This document shows, piece after piece, positions 9,681 to 18,114 of a stretch of DNA of 31,564 nucleotides. The notes under the pieces were generated by a model. It did no database searches. It saw nothing but the letters and a program-made list of their open reading frames with translations, and was not told the origin of the DNA. Origin of the DNA: an uncultured Pseudoxanthomonas sp. (GTDB lineage Bacteria; Pseudomonadota; Gammaproteobacteria; Xanthomonadales; Xanthomonadaceae). Position 1 is the stretch's first letter. Each line of letters starts with the position of its first letter. Location of the stretch: assembly GCF_946886695.1 (NCBI RefSeq), contig NZ_CAMPJD010000053.1, positions 1 through 31,564 on the forward strand, written 5' to 3'. Made by a program: the position numbers and the translations under genes.

Positions 9681-9696
9681 TGTGATGTGAGTCACA
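9681..9696. promoter_or_regulatory. Clp/CRP-type operator
   Basis: TGTGATGTGAGTCACA is an exact TGTGA-N6-TCACA site, the consensus of CRP and of the xanthomonad homologue Clp. It lies in the 265-bp gap between the divergent diguanylate cyclase and DegV genes, 71 bp from the cyclase start and 180 bp from the DegV start, so it could serve either promoter. In Xanthomonas, Clp DNA binding is blocked by cyclic di-GMP. The rest of the gap shows no gene. Confidence 0.7.
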
Positions 9697-9875
9697 TAAA
9701 CTATGGGCACATACCTCAACCGCTGTCCGACGTAGCCCACGTTTTCCCCTGTGTCGCAGGGGCACAAAGGGTGACGACACTCACACTTCACGCGTTTACG
9801 CGACGACTTGCCGGCGGATGTCCGCTAGTTTTGCGGAGATAAGAGCAAATGCGATGGATGCCGGGAGGGGCTGAG

Positions 9876-10823
9876 ATGCGCATTGGAATAGTCGTCGATT
9901 CGGCGTGCGATCTGCCGCTGGAATACCTGCAACAACACAACATCGTCATCCTGCCGATCACGGTGCGCATCGGCGAAGCCGTGCTTGCCGATCATCGCGA
10001 CGAGCAGGCCACGCTGAGCTTCCTGCACGCGCACGTGGCCGAGCGCGGCCATGAGGCGGAGACCACGCCGTTCACCGTCAACCAGATCCGCGACCTGTTC
10101 CTGGGCCGGCTGGTGATCGACTACGACCACGTCTTCTGCATGACCATCACCAAGACGCGCAGCCCGATCCACGAGAACGCGATGCAGGCCAGCTTCGCCA
10201 TCCTCAACGACTACAAGCCCGTGCGGCAGGCTGCAGGCCACAACTCGCCGTTCGCGCTGCGGGTGATCGATACGCAGAACCTGTTCGCCGCGCAGGGCAT
10301 CACCGCGGTGGAAGCGGTGCGCATGCGCGACGCCGGCGCCAACGTGCAGCAGATCCGCGTGCGCCTGGAGGAACTGGCGCAGAACACACACGGCTACATG
10401 ATCCCGCGCGACCTGTACTACCTGCGCAATCGCGCGCGCACCAAGGGCGATCGCAGTGTCGGCCTGCTCAGCGCAGCGCTGGGCAGCGCGCTGGACATCA
10501 AACCGGTGCTGTACGGTCATGCCGGCAACACCGAGCCGGTGGCGAAGATCAAGGGCTTCGACAATGCGGTCGAACAGATGTTCAAGTTCACCGGTAACCG
10601 GGTGATGGCCGGCCTGATGACGCCCACGGTCTGCCTGAGCTACGGCGGCGAACTCTCGGAACTGCGTGCGCTGCCGGGCTACCAGCGCCTGCGCGACATC
10701 TGCGAGAACAACAAGGTCGAGGTGTTCGAAAGCGTCATGAGCCTGACCGGCATGGTCAACGTGGGCAAAGGCGCCGTCGTGGCCGCCTTCGCCGCGCCGC
10801 CCGCACCGTTCAAGGCGACATAA
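9876..10823 (+). CDS. DegV family protein
   Basis: This 315-residue protein starts with IGIVVDSACDLP, the signature of the DegV family, and shows ILPITVRIGE about 20 residues later. DegV proteins bind a fatty acid in a cleft between two alpha/beta domains; in Gram-positives the related FakB presents fatty acids to the kinase FakA. No FakA-like partner is seen here, so the role is unclear. The ATG at 9876 with GGAGGGG just upstream is preferred over an ATG at 9849, which would add nine residues before the conserved N-terminal strand. The next two genes follow on the same strand. Confidence 0.88.
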   Translation: MRIGIVVDSACDLPLEYLQQHNIVILPITVRIGEAVLADHRDEQATLSFLHAHVAERGHEAETTPFTVNQIRDLFLGRLVIDYDHVFCMTITKTRSPIHENAMQASFAILNDYKPVRQAAGHNSPFALRVIDTQNLFAAQGITAVEAVRMRDAGANVQQIRVRLEELAQNTHGYMIPRDLYYLRNRARTKGDRSVGLLSAALGSALDIKPVLYGHAGNTEPVAKIKGFDNAVEQMFKFTGNRVMAGLMTPTVCLSYGGELSELRALPGYQRLRDICENNKVEVFESVMSLTGMVNVGKGAVVAAFAAPPAPFKAT

Positions 10824-10878
10824 CGACGGCCTAACGCGGCAGGGCTACGCTATGGCCTTGGCTTGAACCGGGGGCGCC

Positions 10879-11223
10879 ATGGCGGTCCGCTACTACATCA
10901 GTCTGCCCAATCCCGCCCGCGCACGCGGCGGTGATCCGGCTTTCAGTTTCGATGCCCATGGCGCGGATGAATTCGCCGCGCAGTTGCAGCACGCGCTGCG
11001 CACCAGCAGCCTGTTCGAGCGCTGGCGTGCGCGGCAGGAAGAACCCGATGAAGTCGATCCCGGCCTCGGTGTCACCGACGACGCCGCGACGGTGCGTGGC
11101 CAGCAGGACGATCTCAGCATCCTGCTGGTAGCGACGTCTTCCATCCCCGGGCAGGTACTGAAGCATCGCCTGCGTCTGTTGGCGGGGCATGCCTGGGAAT
11201 TGCGCGATGTGTCCGCCGCGTAA
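10879..11223 (+). CDS. Conserved-looking hypothetical protein, 114 aa
   Basis: I do not recognise this 114-residue protein. It is soluble, with no signal peptide or membrane segment and no cysteine. It begins MAVRYYISLP, has an acidic middle (QEEPDEVDPGLG) and ends with a predicted strand-helix stretch (LSILLVATSSIPGQVL). A GGGGG run lies six bases before the ATG, and third codon positions are strongly G/C, as expected of a real gene here. It lies 55 bp after the DegV gene and ends just before the PP-loop gene, so the three are probably co-transcribed. Confidence 0.7.
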   Translation: MAVRYYISLPNPARARGGDPAFSFDAHGADEFAAQLQHALRTSSLFERWRARQEEPDEVDPGLGVTDDAATVRGQQDDLSILLVATSSIPGQVLKHRLRLLAGHAWELRDVSAA

Positions 11224-11256
11224 GTCGTGGCGTTGGCGCGACGTGTCCGCCGTCTG

Positions 11257-11949
11257 ATGGCGGTGCGCGTTCCGGTCCTGCTCGCCTGGAGCGGCGGCAA
11301 GGATGCGGCGTGGACGCTGCATGTCCTGCGCACGCGGGGCGACGTGGACGTCGTCGGCCTGTTGACCACGGTGACCCAGGAGTACGACCGGGTGTCGATG
11401 CAGGGCATCCGGCGCAGTGTCCTGCATGCACAGGCGGATGCGACCGGATTGCCCTTGATCGAGGCCATGATTCCGGCGGCCTGCACCAACGAAGACTACG
11501 AAAGCGCCATGACGGACGCGCTGGCGGACGCCGCCCAGCGATGGCCCGGCCTGCGCACGATGGCCTTCGGCGACCTCTTCCTGGAAGACATCCGCGCGTA
11601 CCGCGTGCAGAACCTGGCGCGCATCGGCTGGGAGGTACTGACACCGCTGTTCGGCAACGACACGGCGACGCTTGCTCGCGAGATGATCGACGGTGGCCTG
11701 CGCGCGCACCTGTGCTGCGTGGACACGCAACAACTCGATCGGCACTTCGCAGGGCATGCCTTCGATGCCGCGTTGCTCGACGCCTTGCCTGCCAACGTCG
11801 ATCCTTGCGGCGAGAACGGCGAGTTCCACACCTGCGTCTCGTCCGGTCCGATGTTCACGGCGCCCCTCGGGGTGACGAAGGGCGATACCGAGCTGCGCGA
11901 TGGGCGCTTCGCGTTCACCGACTACGCACTCGCCGACGTGCCCACGTAG
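11257..11949 (+). CDS. PP-loop ATPase of the diphthine-ammonia ligase-like (MJ0570) family
   Basis: This 230-residue protein carries the adenylation-type PP-loop SGGKD at residues 12-16, followed by VVGLLTTVT and later MAFGDLFLEDIRAYR and NGEFHTCV, the pattern of the MJ0570/Dph6-like ATP-binding family. Such enzymes activate a carboxylate or thio group with ATP; bacteria lack diphthamide, so the substrate is unknown. The ATG at 11257 places the PP-loop at the usual distance from the N-terminus; a GTG at 11227 would add ten basic residues. No clear ribosome site helps to choose. The stop TAG is the TAG of the GTAG head of a REP element, so the repeat provides the 3' end of the gene. Confidence 0.85.
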   Translation: MAVRVPVLLAWSGGKDAAWTLHVLRTRGDVDVVGLLTTVTQEYDRVSMQGIRRSVLHAQADATGLPLIEAMIPAACTNEDYESAMTDALADAAQRWPGLRTMAFGDLFLEDIRAYRVQNLARIGWEVLTPLFGNDTATLAREMIDGGLRAHLCCVDTQQLDRHFAGHAFDAALLDALPANVDPCGENGEFHTCVSSGPMFTAPLGVTKGDTELRDGRFAFTDYALADVPT

Positions 11950-12016
11950 GGTGGGCCCTGACCCACCATCGCGGTGACCCGATGGTCACGGGACGGCGGG
12001 CTTGAGCCCGCCCTAC
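11946..12016. repeat. GTAG-type REP pair, inverted
   Basis: GTAGGGTGGGCCCTGACCCA at 11946-11965 is a GTAG-headed palindrome. An inverted second element ends GAGCCCGCCCTAC at 12004-12016, with stem GGCGGGC/GCCCGCC. The organisation matches the pair at 2115-2210. The two genes around it are convergent, so the hairpins may also act as a bidirectional 3' barrier. Confidence 0.8.
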
Positions 12017-12088
12017 GCCTTCGATGCATCGCGTTTCCGCCGACACGATGTTCGATGTCACCGACGACGCACTGCCGACCCAATCCGG

Positions 12089-12424
12089 TTACGGCCAGCT
12101 GGCCAACGGCACGAGTACCTGCGGTTCGCGCGGTCCCTGCAGCAACTCGGGCAACCGCGCCTCGTAGTCGCGACGGTAGGGTTTGTCCTGTCGCTCGAGG
12201 AAGGTGGCCACGTCGGGTTCGGCCCAGCGTTCATAGAGGGTGAACAACGTCGGGTCGTGGGCGTCTCGATGCAGTGCACACGACAGGAACGTGTCCTCCT
12301 TCGACATCGCATCGACGATATCGTGCACCGCACGCAGCCATTCGTCGACGCGCTCCGGCTTCACGCGCAGACGGACGTAGAACACCAGCGGTACGGACGG
12401 GGTTGCAGCGTGATCGAGGCTCAT
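12089..12424 (-). CDS. Antibiotic biosynthesis monooxygenase (ABM) domain protein
   Basis: This 111-residue protein is a single ferredoxin-like ABM domain, the fold of YgiN-type quinol monooxygenases. [18 protein letters not shown] is the first strand and helix, and [17 protein letters not shown] is the typical YE.W..x..a...H region, although His is replaced here. These small enzymes work as dimers without cofactor on quinols or aromatic substrates. It overlaps the S-formylglutathione hydrolase stop by four bases (ATGA), making it the last gene of the formaldehyde operon, so a link to aldehyde or quinone stress is likely but the substrate is unknown. Confidence 0.82.
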   Translation of the reverse strand: MSLDHAATPSVPLVFYVRLRVKPERVDEWLRAVHDIVDAMSKEDTFLSCALHRDAHDPTLFTLYERWAEPDVATFLERQDKPYRRDYEARLPELLQGPREPQVLVPLASWP

Positions 12425-13257
12425 CGGTGCAGGGCCTTGGCGTGGTATTCGATGTGGTCGCCGATGAAACTGGCGATGAAGTAGTAACTGTGGTCGTAGC
12501 CGGGTTGCAGGCGCAACGTCAGCGGATGGCCGGCGGCCTCTGCGGCGGCCTGCAGCAGTTCCGGCTTCAACTGCGTGTGCAGGAATTCGTCCGCGTCGCC
12601 CTGGTCGACCAGCAGCGGTAGCCGTTCCTGCGCGCCCGCGAGCAGGGCGACGGTGTCGTGCACCTTCCACGCCGCACGGTCCTCACCGAGATAGGCGGTG
12701 AATGCCTTCTCGCCCCACGGCACCTGCGAGGGCGCGACGATCGGCGAGAACGCCGACACACTGCGATAGCGGCCGGGATTCTTCAACGCGATCATCAACG
12801 CGCCATGCCCGCCCATCGAATGCCCGCTGATCGCACGCCGATCGCTCGCCGCCGGATCGGCTTCGACCCAGGCCGGGAGTTCGTCGACGATGTAGTCGTA
12901 CATCCGGTAGTGCGAGGCCCATGGCGCCTGCGTGGCGTTGACGTAGAAGCCCGCGCCCTTGCCCAGGTCGTAACCGTCGGCATCGGCCACGTCGTCGCCA
13001 CGCGGACTGGTGTCCGGTGCGACGAGGATGATGCCGTGCTCGGCGGCGTACCGCTGCGCGCCGGCCTTGGTGATGAAGTTCTGCTCGGTGCAGGTCAGGC
13101 CGCTGAGCCAGTAAAGCACCGGGCACGACCCCTGCTCGGCCTGTGGCGGAAAGTAGACGCCCACCGTCATGTCGCAGCCGAGTACGGCGGAGCGATGGCG
13201 GTAGACATCCTGCCAGCCGCCGAAGCAGGCGCGGTGTTCGATGCGTTCGAGTGTCAT
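12421..13257 (-). CDS. fghA: S-formylglutathione hydrolase
   Basis: This 278-residue alpha/beta hydrolase performs the second step of glutathione-dependent formaldehyde removal, splitting S-formylglutathione to formate and glutathione. The nucleophile is in [10 protein letters not shown], the acid in DQGDADEFL and the histidine in [19 protein letters not shown] near residue 55 and [16 protein letters not shown] are characteristic of the FrmB/esterase D family. The length is normal. The ATG at 13257 gives the usual N-terminus MTLERIEH; a longer open frame runs back into a repeat. It is separated from the upstream dehydrogenase gene by a palindromic repeat and overlaps the ABM gene by four bases. 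Confidence 0.93.
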   Translation of the reverse strand: MTLERIEHRACFGGWQDVYRHRSAVLGCDMTVGVYFPPQAEQGSCPVLYWLSGLTCTEQNFITKAGAQRYAAEHGIILVAPDTSPRGDDVADADGYDLGKGAGFYVNATQAPWASHYRMYDYIVDELPAWVEADPAASDRRAISGHSMGGHGALMIALKNPGRYRSVSAFSPIVAPSQVPWGEKAFTAYLGEDRAAWKVHDTVALLAGAQERLPLLVDQGDADEFLHTQLKPELLQAAAEAAGHPLTLRLQPGYDHSYYFIASFIGDHIEYHAKALHR

Positions 13258-13273
13258 GGTGATGCCCGGTTTT

Positions 13274-13428
13274 CCTTCTCCTTTCGGGAGAAGGTGGCGC
13301 GAAGCGCCGGATGAGGGTTCGGCGAAGCGGGGTAGCCTACCGGATACGGATGCGGCAAGAAGCGCGGCGTCCGACCATCCGGATGTCGCCGGACCCTCAC
13401 CCCAACCCCTCTCCCGGCGGGAGAGAGG
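13274..13428. repeat. Dispersed palindromic repeat inside the formaldehyde operon
   Basis: CCTTCTCCTTTCGGGAGAAGG at one end and CCCCTCTCCCGGCGGGAGAG at the other are palindromes. With GGCGCGAAGCGCC and the GGATGAGGGT / GGACCCTCACC pair they form the same element as the one at the left window edge, in inverted orientation. It fills the gap between the dehydrogenase and hydrolase genes and could make an intra-operon hairpin that changes mRNA decay or partial termination. Confidence 0.8.
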
Positions 13429-13436
13429 CTTGAACA

Positions 13437-14836
<1,400 letters not shown>

Positions 14837-14853
14837 GTCGGCCACGCACCTTG

Positions 14854-14871
14854 ATAGTGGGGGGGAGTATA
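14854..14871. promoter_or_regulatory. Candidate FrmR operator
   Basis: ATAGTGGGGGGGAGTATA consists of a seven-G tract flanked by inverted ATAGT/AGTAT half-sites, the layout of RcnR/FrmR operators. It begins 18 bp upstream of the frmR start and would cover the operon promoter. No other copy is seen in the window. Confidence 0.75.
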
Positions 14872-14917
14872 CGCGGCCCGCCCCGACACATGAAGCCCCG
14901 CTTGTCCGTGCACGGAA

Positions 14918-14978
14918 GACCATAGTTGCGACCAACGGGCCAAACTTATGGTCAATCCGGCGGGGCCAAACTATGGTC
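14918..14978. repeat. Cluster of GACCATAGTTTGGCC repeats
   Basis: Read on the minus strand there are two direct copies, GACCATAGTTTGGCCC (14963-14978) and GACCATAAGTTTGGCC (14938-14953), and an inverted half, AACTATGGTC (14918-14927). Several short direct repeats next to a transposase fragment resemble the multiple terminal repeats of IS21-type elements, but an operator cluster is also possible. Related CATAGTT repeats lie at 30301-30476. Confidence 0.6.
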
Positions 14979-15363
14979 CACCCCCGTTGGCGGGCGCGCT
15001 CTAGAGCTCCTACAGCAGGGGACGACCGTCCCCGGCAGCTGCGGGCCAGCCGTGGGACATGCATCCATGTCGACGACGGGGAACGTCGAACGCACGAATC
15101 AAACTGAACCAAACCAGCCCGCCCCGACACGGATCTGCTCCATCCGAGACAGCGATGCGGGAACTACCAGCCAAGCGTCAGGGATGCGGGGTTCTCCGCC
15201 CTTACTCGACGGGCGTACCCCGATACGGACCATGGCGAGGCGCCCTGCTCAGGGATCCAGCACCACTCCGGCAGACTAGCTTTGAGATTACTGGCGCTGC
15301 CCTCGGGACCTTTATCCACATATCGGGGCATGAAACTGCACATGTCCGCTTCCGGCCTTGGAT
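14979..15363. other. Gene-free scar between frmR operator and transposase fragment
   Basis: No credible gene was found. Open frames here have no ribosome site, no recognisable motif and are not matched by codon bias. The stretch lies between the CATAGTT repeat cluster and the IS30-type tail, so it probably consists of insertion-sequence or island debris. Confidence 0.5.
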
Positions 15364-15441
15364 TCAACCGATCGATGCAACAGTTTGTCGATACCGCTCT
15401 GCCGGTGTTTCGTAGCCAAGCTTCTTGCGTGGCCGTTCAAG
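15364..15441 (-). pseudogene. C-terminal remnant of an IS30-family transposase
   Basis: The minus strand reads ERPRKKLGYETPAERYRQTV up to a stop. This matches the conserved end of IS30-family transposases (N-x-RPRK-x-LG-x-x-TPAE). Only about 25 codons remain; upstream of them the sequence switches at about 15440 to a different gene fragment on the other strand. No terminal inverted repeats were identified. Confidence 0.65.
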
Positions 15442-15570
15442 CCGACATCGGAGAACGCTTACCGATTCTGGATGGTCTGGCAGGCCGGACGGAAAGCGGA
15501 CGCCACTGTAGACGCGTTCTGCCAGTGGCTTCAGGAAGAAGCCTCGCGTGCGACCGCACGACCCGCTAGA
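15439..15570 (+). pseudogene. C-terminal remnant of a LysR-family regulator
   Basis: The plus strand reads SENAYRFWMVWQAGRKADAT followed by VDAFCQWLQEEA, which has the pattern of the last strand and helix of GcvA-type LysR regulators (AYyLv...gR....v.aFrdWLleEA). The frame then runs on without a stop, while a TAG lies at 15567-15569 in another frame, so an indel near the end is likely. The 5' part of the gene is missing and replaced by the IS30-type tail. Confidence 0.55.
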
Positions 15571-15676
15571 AGCGTTTCGACGACTCGCCACGGCATGCGC
15601 GCGTCCCCCGTACGCCGCATCGCGCGGCCACGCACACTGACGGCGTGCGTGGCCAGGCATCCTTCACGACATCGCG

Positions 15677-16399
15677 CTAAGCGTGCAGTTGCGCCAACAC
15701 GTCCTCGAGCGCGATCTCGCCCACCCAACCGCCCGCACCCTTCACGGCCTCACGCCGTTCGATCGAGTGGGCAAAGGCGACCGCGGGGTCGGCCTCCAGT
15801 TGGTCGTAAAGGCGCTGCAGGTTCGGGTAGTCGCGGCGATCGACAACCTGGTGGTATTCATTCCAGCGCGCAATGCCGATGAAATAGGCATCGGCGAGCG
15901 TGCGATGCACACCCAGCAGCCAGGGCTTGCCACCCAGCATCGCTTCCAGGTCGGCATGCGCCTTGCGCACCCTGGCGCGGCCGTAGTCCGTCAGCGCCTT
16001 CTTCTCGATGGCACCGAGGTCATGTTCGACGGCGTACCAGAAGGGCGCGTACGCATCGAAGAGACTGGTATTGAGGTACGCCAGGACCTGGTTGAGCCGG
16101 TCGAACGCCGGCGTTCCCTGTGCGAAGGTGAGCCCGCGCCCCAGATCCTGTGAGCCGATGTGGTGGAGGATGGCGAGGCTCTCGCTGATGAAGTCGCCCG
16201 CCGCGGTGCGCATCGCCGGCGTCTCGCCGACGGGATTGATGCGCTTGTAGGCGTCGCTGCTGACGGCCTCGGGCATCTCGATGCGGCAGAGCTGGTAGGG
16301 CTGGCCGAGCCATTCCAGGGTGACGATGGAGCCGAACGAGCATCCCGATGGCACGCCATAAAACAGGAGGGGGAGGTCGTTTCCGCGGGGAGTCTTCAT
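15677..16399 (-). CDS. Glutathione S-transferase family protein
   Basis: This 240-residue protein has an N-terminal thioredoxin-like GST domain, with FYGVPSGCSFGSIVTLEWLG as the first strand and active-site helix, INPVGETPAMR as the cis-Pro loop and ISESLAILHHI as the glutathione-binding Glu-Ser motif. A helical C-terminal domain follows with LLGVHRTLADAYFIGIARW, the N-capping box region. It should conjugate glutathione or act as a thiol peroxidase; the substrate is unknown. AAGGA lies ten bases before the ATG at 16399. It is divergent from a LysR regulator gene, which is its likely regulator. Confidence 0.85.
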   Translation of the reverse strand: MKTPRGNDLPLLFYGVPSGCSFGSIVTLEWLGQPYQLCRIEMPEAVSSDAYKRINPVGETPAMRTAAGDFISESLAILHHIGSQDLGRGLTFAQGTPAFDRLNQVLAYLNTSLFDAYAPFWYAVEHDLGAIEKKALTDYGRARVRKAHADLEAMLGGKPWLLGVHRTLADAYFIGIARWNEYHQVVDRRDYPNLQRLYDQLEADPAVAFAHSIERREAVKGAGGWVGEIALEDVLAQLHA

Positions 16400-16501
16400 T
16401 GCATGGATCCTTGCAGGGGAGATTGATCGGCGTTCGCAGCCACCCCGCACAAGGTAGTTTCATGGACTTCGGCTGTGTAGCAGGCGAATAATGGACTTAT
16501 C

Positions 16502-16517
16502 GTCCACATTTGTGGAC
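16502..16517. promoter_or_regulatory. Perfect palindrome between the GST and LysR genes
   Basis: GTCCACATTTGTGGAC is a perfect 16-base inverted repeat located 14 bp before the LysR start in a 132-bp divergent gap. The position suits autoregulation by the LysR protein, although its spacing is not the classic T-N11-A. Confidence 0.5.
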
Positions 16518-16531
16518 CTTGATCGGCTGAC

Positions 16532-17425
16532 ATGATCAACCTCAACGATCTGGTGCTGTTTGCCGCGGCGGTCGAACACGGCGGCTTTGCCGCCGCCTCG
16601 CGCCGGCTTGGCCTTCCCAAGTCCACGATCAGCAAGCGCGTGGCCGAGCTCGAGGACGCGCTGTCCACGCGCCTGATCCATCGCACCTCGCGCAGCTTCA
16701 CCCTTACCGAGCTCGGGCGGGACTTCTATGAGCATGCGCGCGCCGCGTTGATCGAAGCCGAAGCCGCCGAGGCCATCGTCCGCCGGCGCCAGGCCGAACC
16801 CAACGGCACCGTGCGCATCAGCGCATCGGTTCCGGTCGCACAGCTCGATCTCGCTGCGCACCTGCCGCGCCTGGCGCGCGCGTATCCGAAGGTGCGGGTG
16901 GAGCTCGACGTCACCGACCGCTTCGTCGACATCCTGCAGGAGGGCGTGGACATCGCCGTGCGCAGCCATTTCGCGCCGCTTCCGGATTCGGGGCTGGTAC
17001 AGCGGCCGCTGATGGTCGAATCGATCATCCTGGTCGCAGCACCCGGGTACATCGAACTGCATGGGATGCCGCAGTCGCCTGCCGAGCTGCAGGATCATCT
17101 GGGCCTGCTCACGGCGCCATCGGCGAGCGCATGGCAGCTGTCCAGCGCCTCCGGCCAACGCGCGGAGGTCTCCCCGCAACCGGCGATGGTGGCGAACGAA
17201 TCCATGGTCCTGATCGCCGCCGCCCTCGCGGCGCTCGGCATCGTCTGCCTGCCCGAGCGGATGTGTCGTGACGCGATCGCTGCCTCGCGACTGGTGCACG
17301 TGCTGCCGGAGTGGAACGCCGGCACCGTGACGACCACGTTGCTCATGCCGCATCGGCGGGGCCAGCTGCCCGCCGTGCGCGCGACAGTGGAATTCCTCGT
17401 CGAATGCTTCAGGGACCTGGCCTAA
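16532..17425 (+). CDS. LysR-family transcriptional regulator
   Basis: This 297-residue protein has the standard LysR layout. The winged helix-turn-helix occupies residues 1-62, with FAAAVEHGGFAAASRRLGLP and STISKRVAELEDALSTRLIH carrying the recognition helix. An effector-binding domain follows from about 90 to 295 (GTVRISASVPVAQ, VRVELDVTDRFVDILQEGVD). The subgroup resembles regulators that activate a divergent oxidoreductase or GST gene, which fits the neighbouring GST. It ends 50 bp before the convergent second GST gene. The inducer is unknown. Confidence 0.92.
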   Translation: MINLNDLVLFAAAVEHGGFAAASRRLGLPKSTISKRVAELEDALSTRLIHRTSRSFTLTELGRDFYEHARAALIEAEAAEAIVRRRQAEPNGTVRISASVPVAQLDLAAHLPRLARAYPKVRVELDVTDRFVDILQEGVDIAVRSHFAPLPDSGLVQRPLMVESIILVAAPGYIELHGMPQSPAELQDHLGLLTAPSASAWQLSSASGQRAEVSPQPAMVANESMVLIAAALAALGIVCLPERMCRDAIAASRLVHVLPEWNAGTVTTTLLMPHRRGQLPAVRATVEFLVECFRDLA

Positions 17426-17475
17426 CCGGCGCCATATCCAACGCGATCCAACGCAGGGGCTCGCAGAACGCGGAG

Positions 17476-18099
17476 CTAATCGTGGGTCTCGCCAGACAAC
17501 GGCGTCCTTCGCATGGACTCGCGCGTTTCAAAGGCATCGAACCAATCGACCAACCGGGGATGTCCGTCGCGGAAATCCGGGAGGTCGCGGAACGCGATCC
17601 AACTCAAGGCAGTCGCCACGGCGATGTGCCCCACATGGAGGGGTTCGTTCCCGTCGATCTCCTGCTCGAGCCAATCGTAGGTGGTCCGGAGCTTCTCCGT
17701 ATAGCCGTCGCGTAGCGGTGCATACCGCAACTCGGCGGGCCGTCGCACCGACTCCCAGCGTAGTGCGATACCGGCGTCGCACAAGCCTTGCGCCGCGGCC
17801 TGGAGACGGAGCGCGCGCCAACGCGCTTCGCCTTCCTGCGGAATGAGGCGCGGTCCCGCATGCAGCGTATCGAGGTAAGCGCAGATCACGTCCGAGTCGA
17901 AGATCGCATCGCCATCGGGACGAAGCAGCACCGGCACCTTGCCCAGGGGATTGCGGGCGAATACCTCGGCATTCTTCGCCGTCGGGCTGGTTTCCTGGTG
18001 GACCACCTCGAGTGCGGTGGCAACGCCGCCCTCGTATGCGAACACGAGCACCTTGCGGGCGTAGGGCGAGTGGGTCTGGTAGAGCAGTTTCATCGTCAT
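17476..18099 (-). CDS. Glutathione S-transferase family protein
   Basis: This 207-residue GST has an N-terminal domain with LLYQTHSPYARKVLVFAYEG (active-site Ser/Tyr region), RNPLGKVPVLL (cis-Pro) and IFDSDVICAYLD (glutathione gamma-glutamyl-binding Asp-Ser). A helical C-terminal domain contains VGHIAVATALSWIAFR. It begins 15 bp after the M20 peptidase gene stop on the same strand, so the two form an operon. The alternative start MKLLYQ lies two codons in. The substrate is not predictable. Confidence 0.87.
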   Translation of the reverse strand: MTMKLLYQTHSPYARKVLVFAYEGGVATALEVVHQETSPTAKNAEVFARNPLGKVPVLLRPDGDAIFDSDVICAYLDTLHAGPRLIPQEGEARWRALRLQAAAQGLCDAGIALRWESVRRPAELRYAPLRDGYTEKLRTTYDWLEQEIDGNEPLHVGHIAVATALSWIAFRDLPDFRDGHPRLVDWFDAFETRESMRRTPLSGETHD

Positions 18100-18114
18100 G
18101 GGCGAGGGCTCGGA

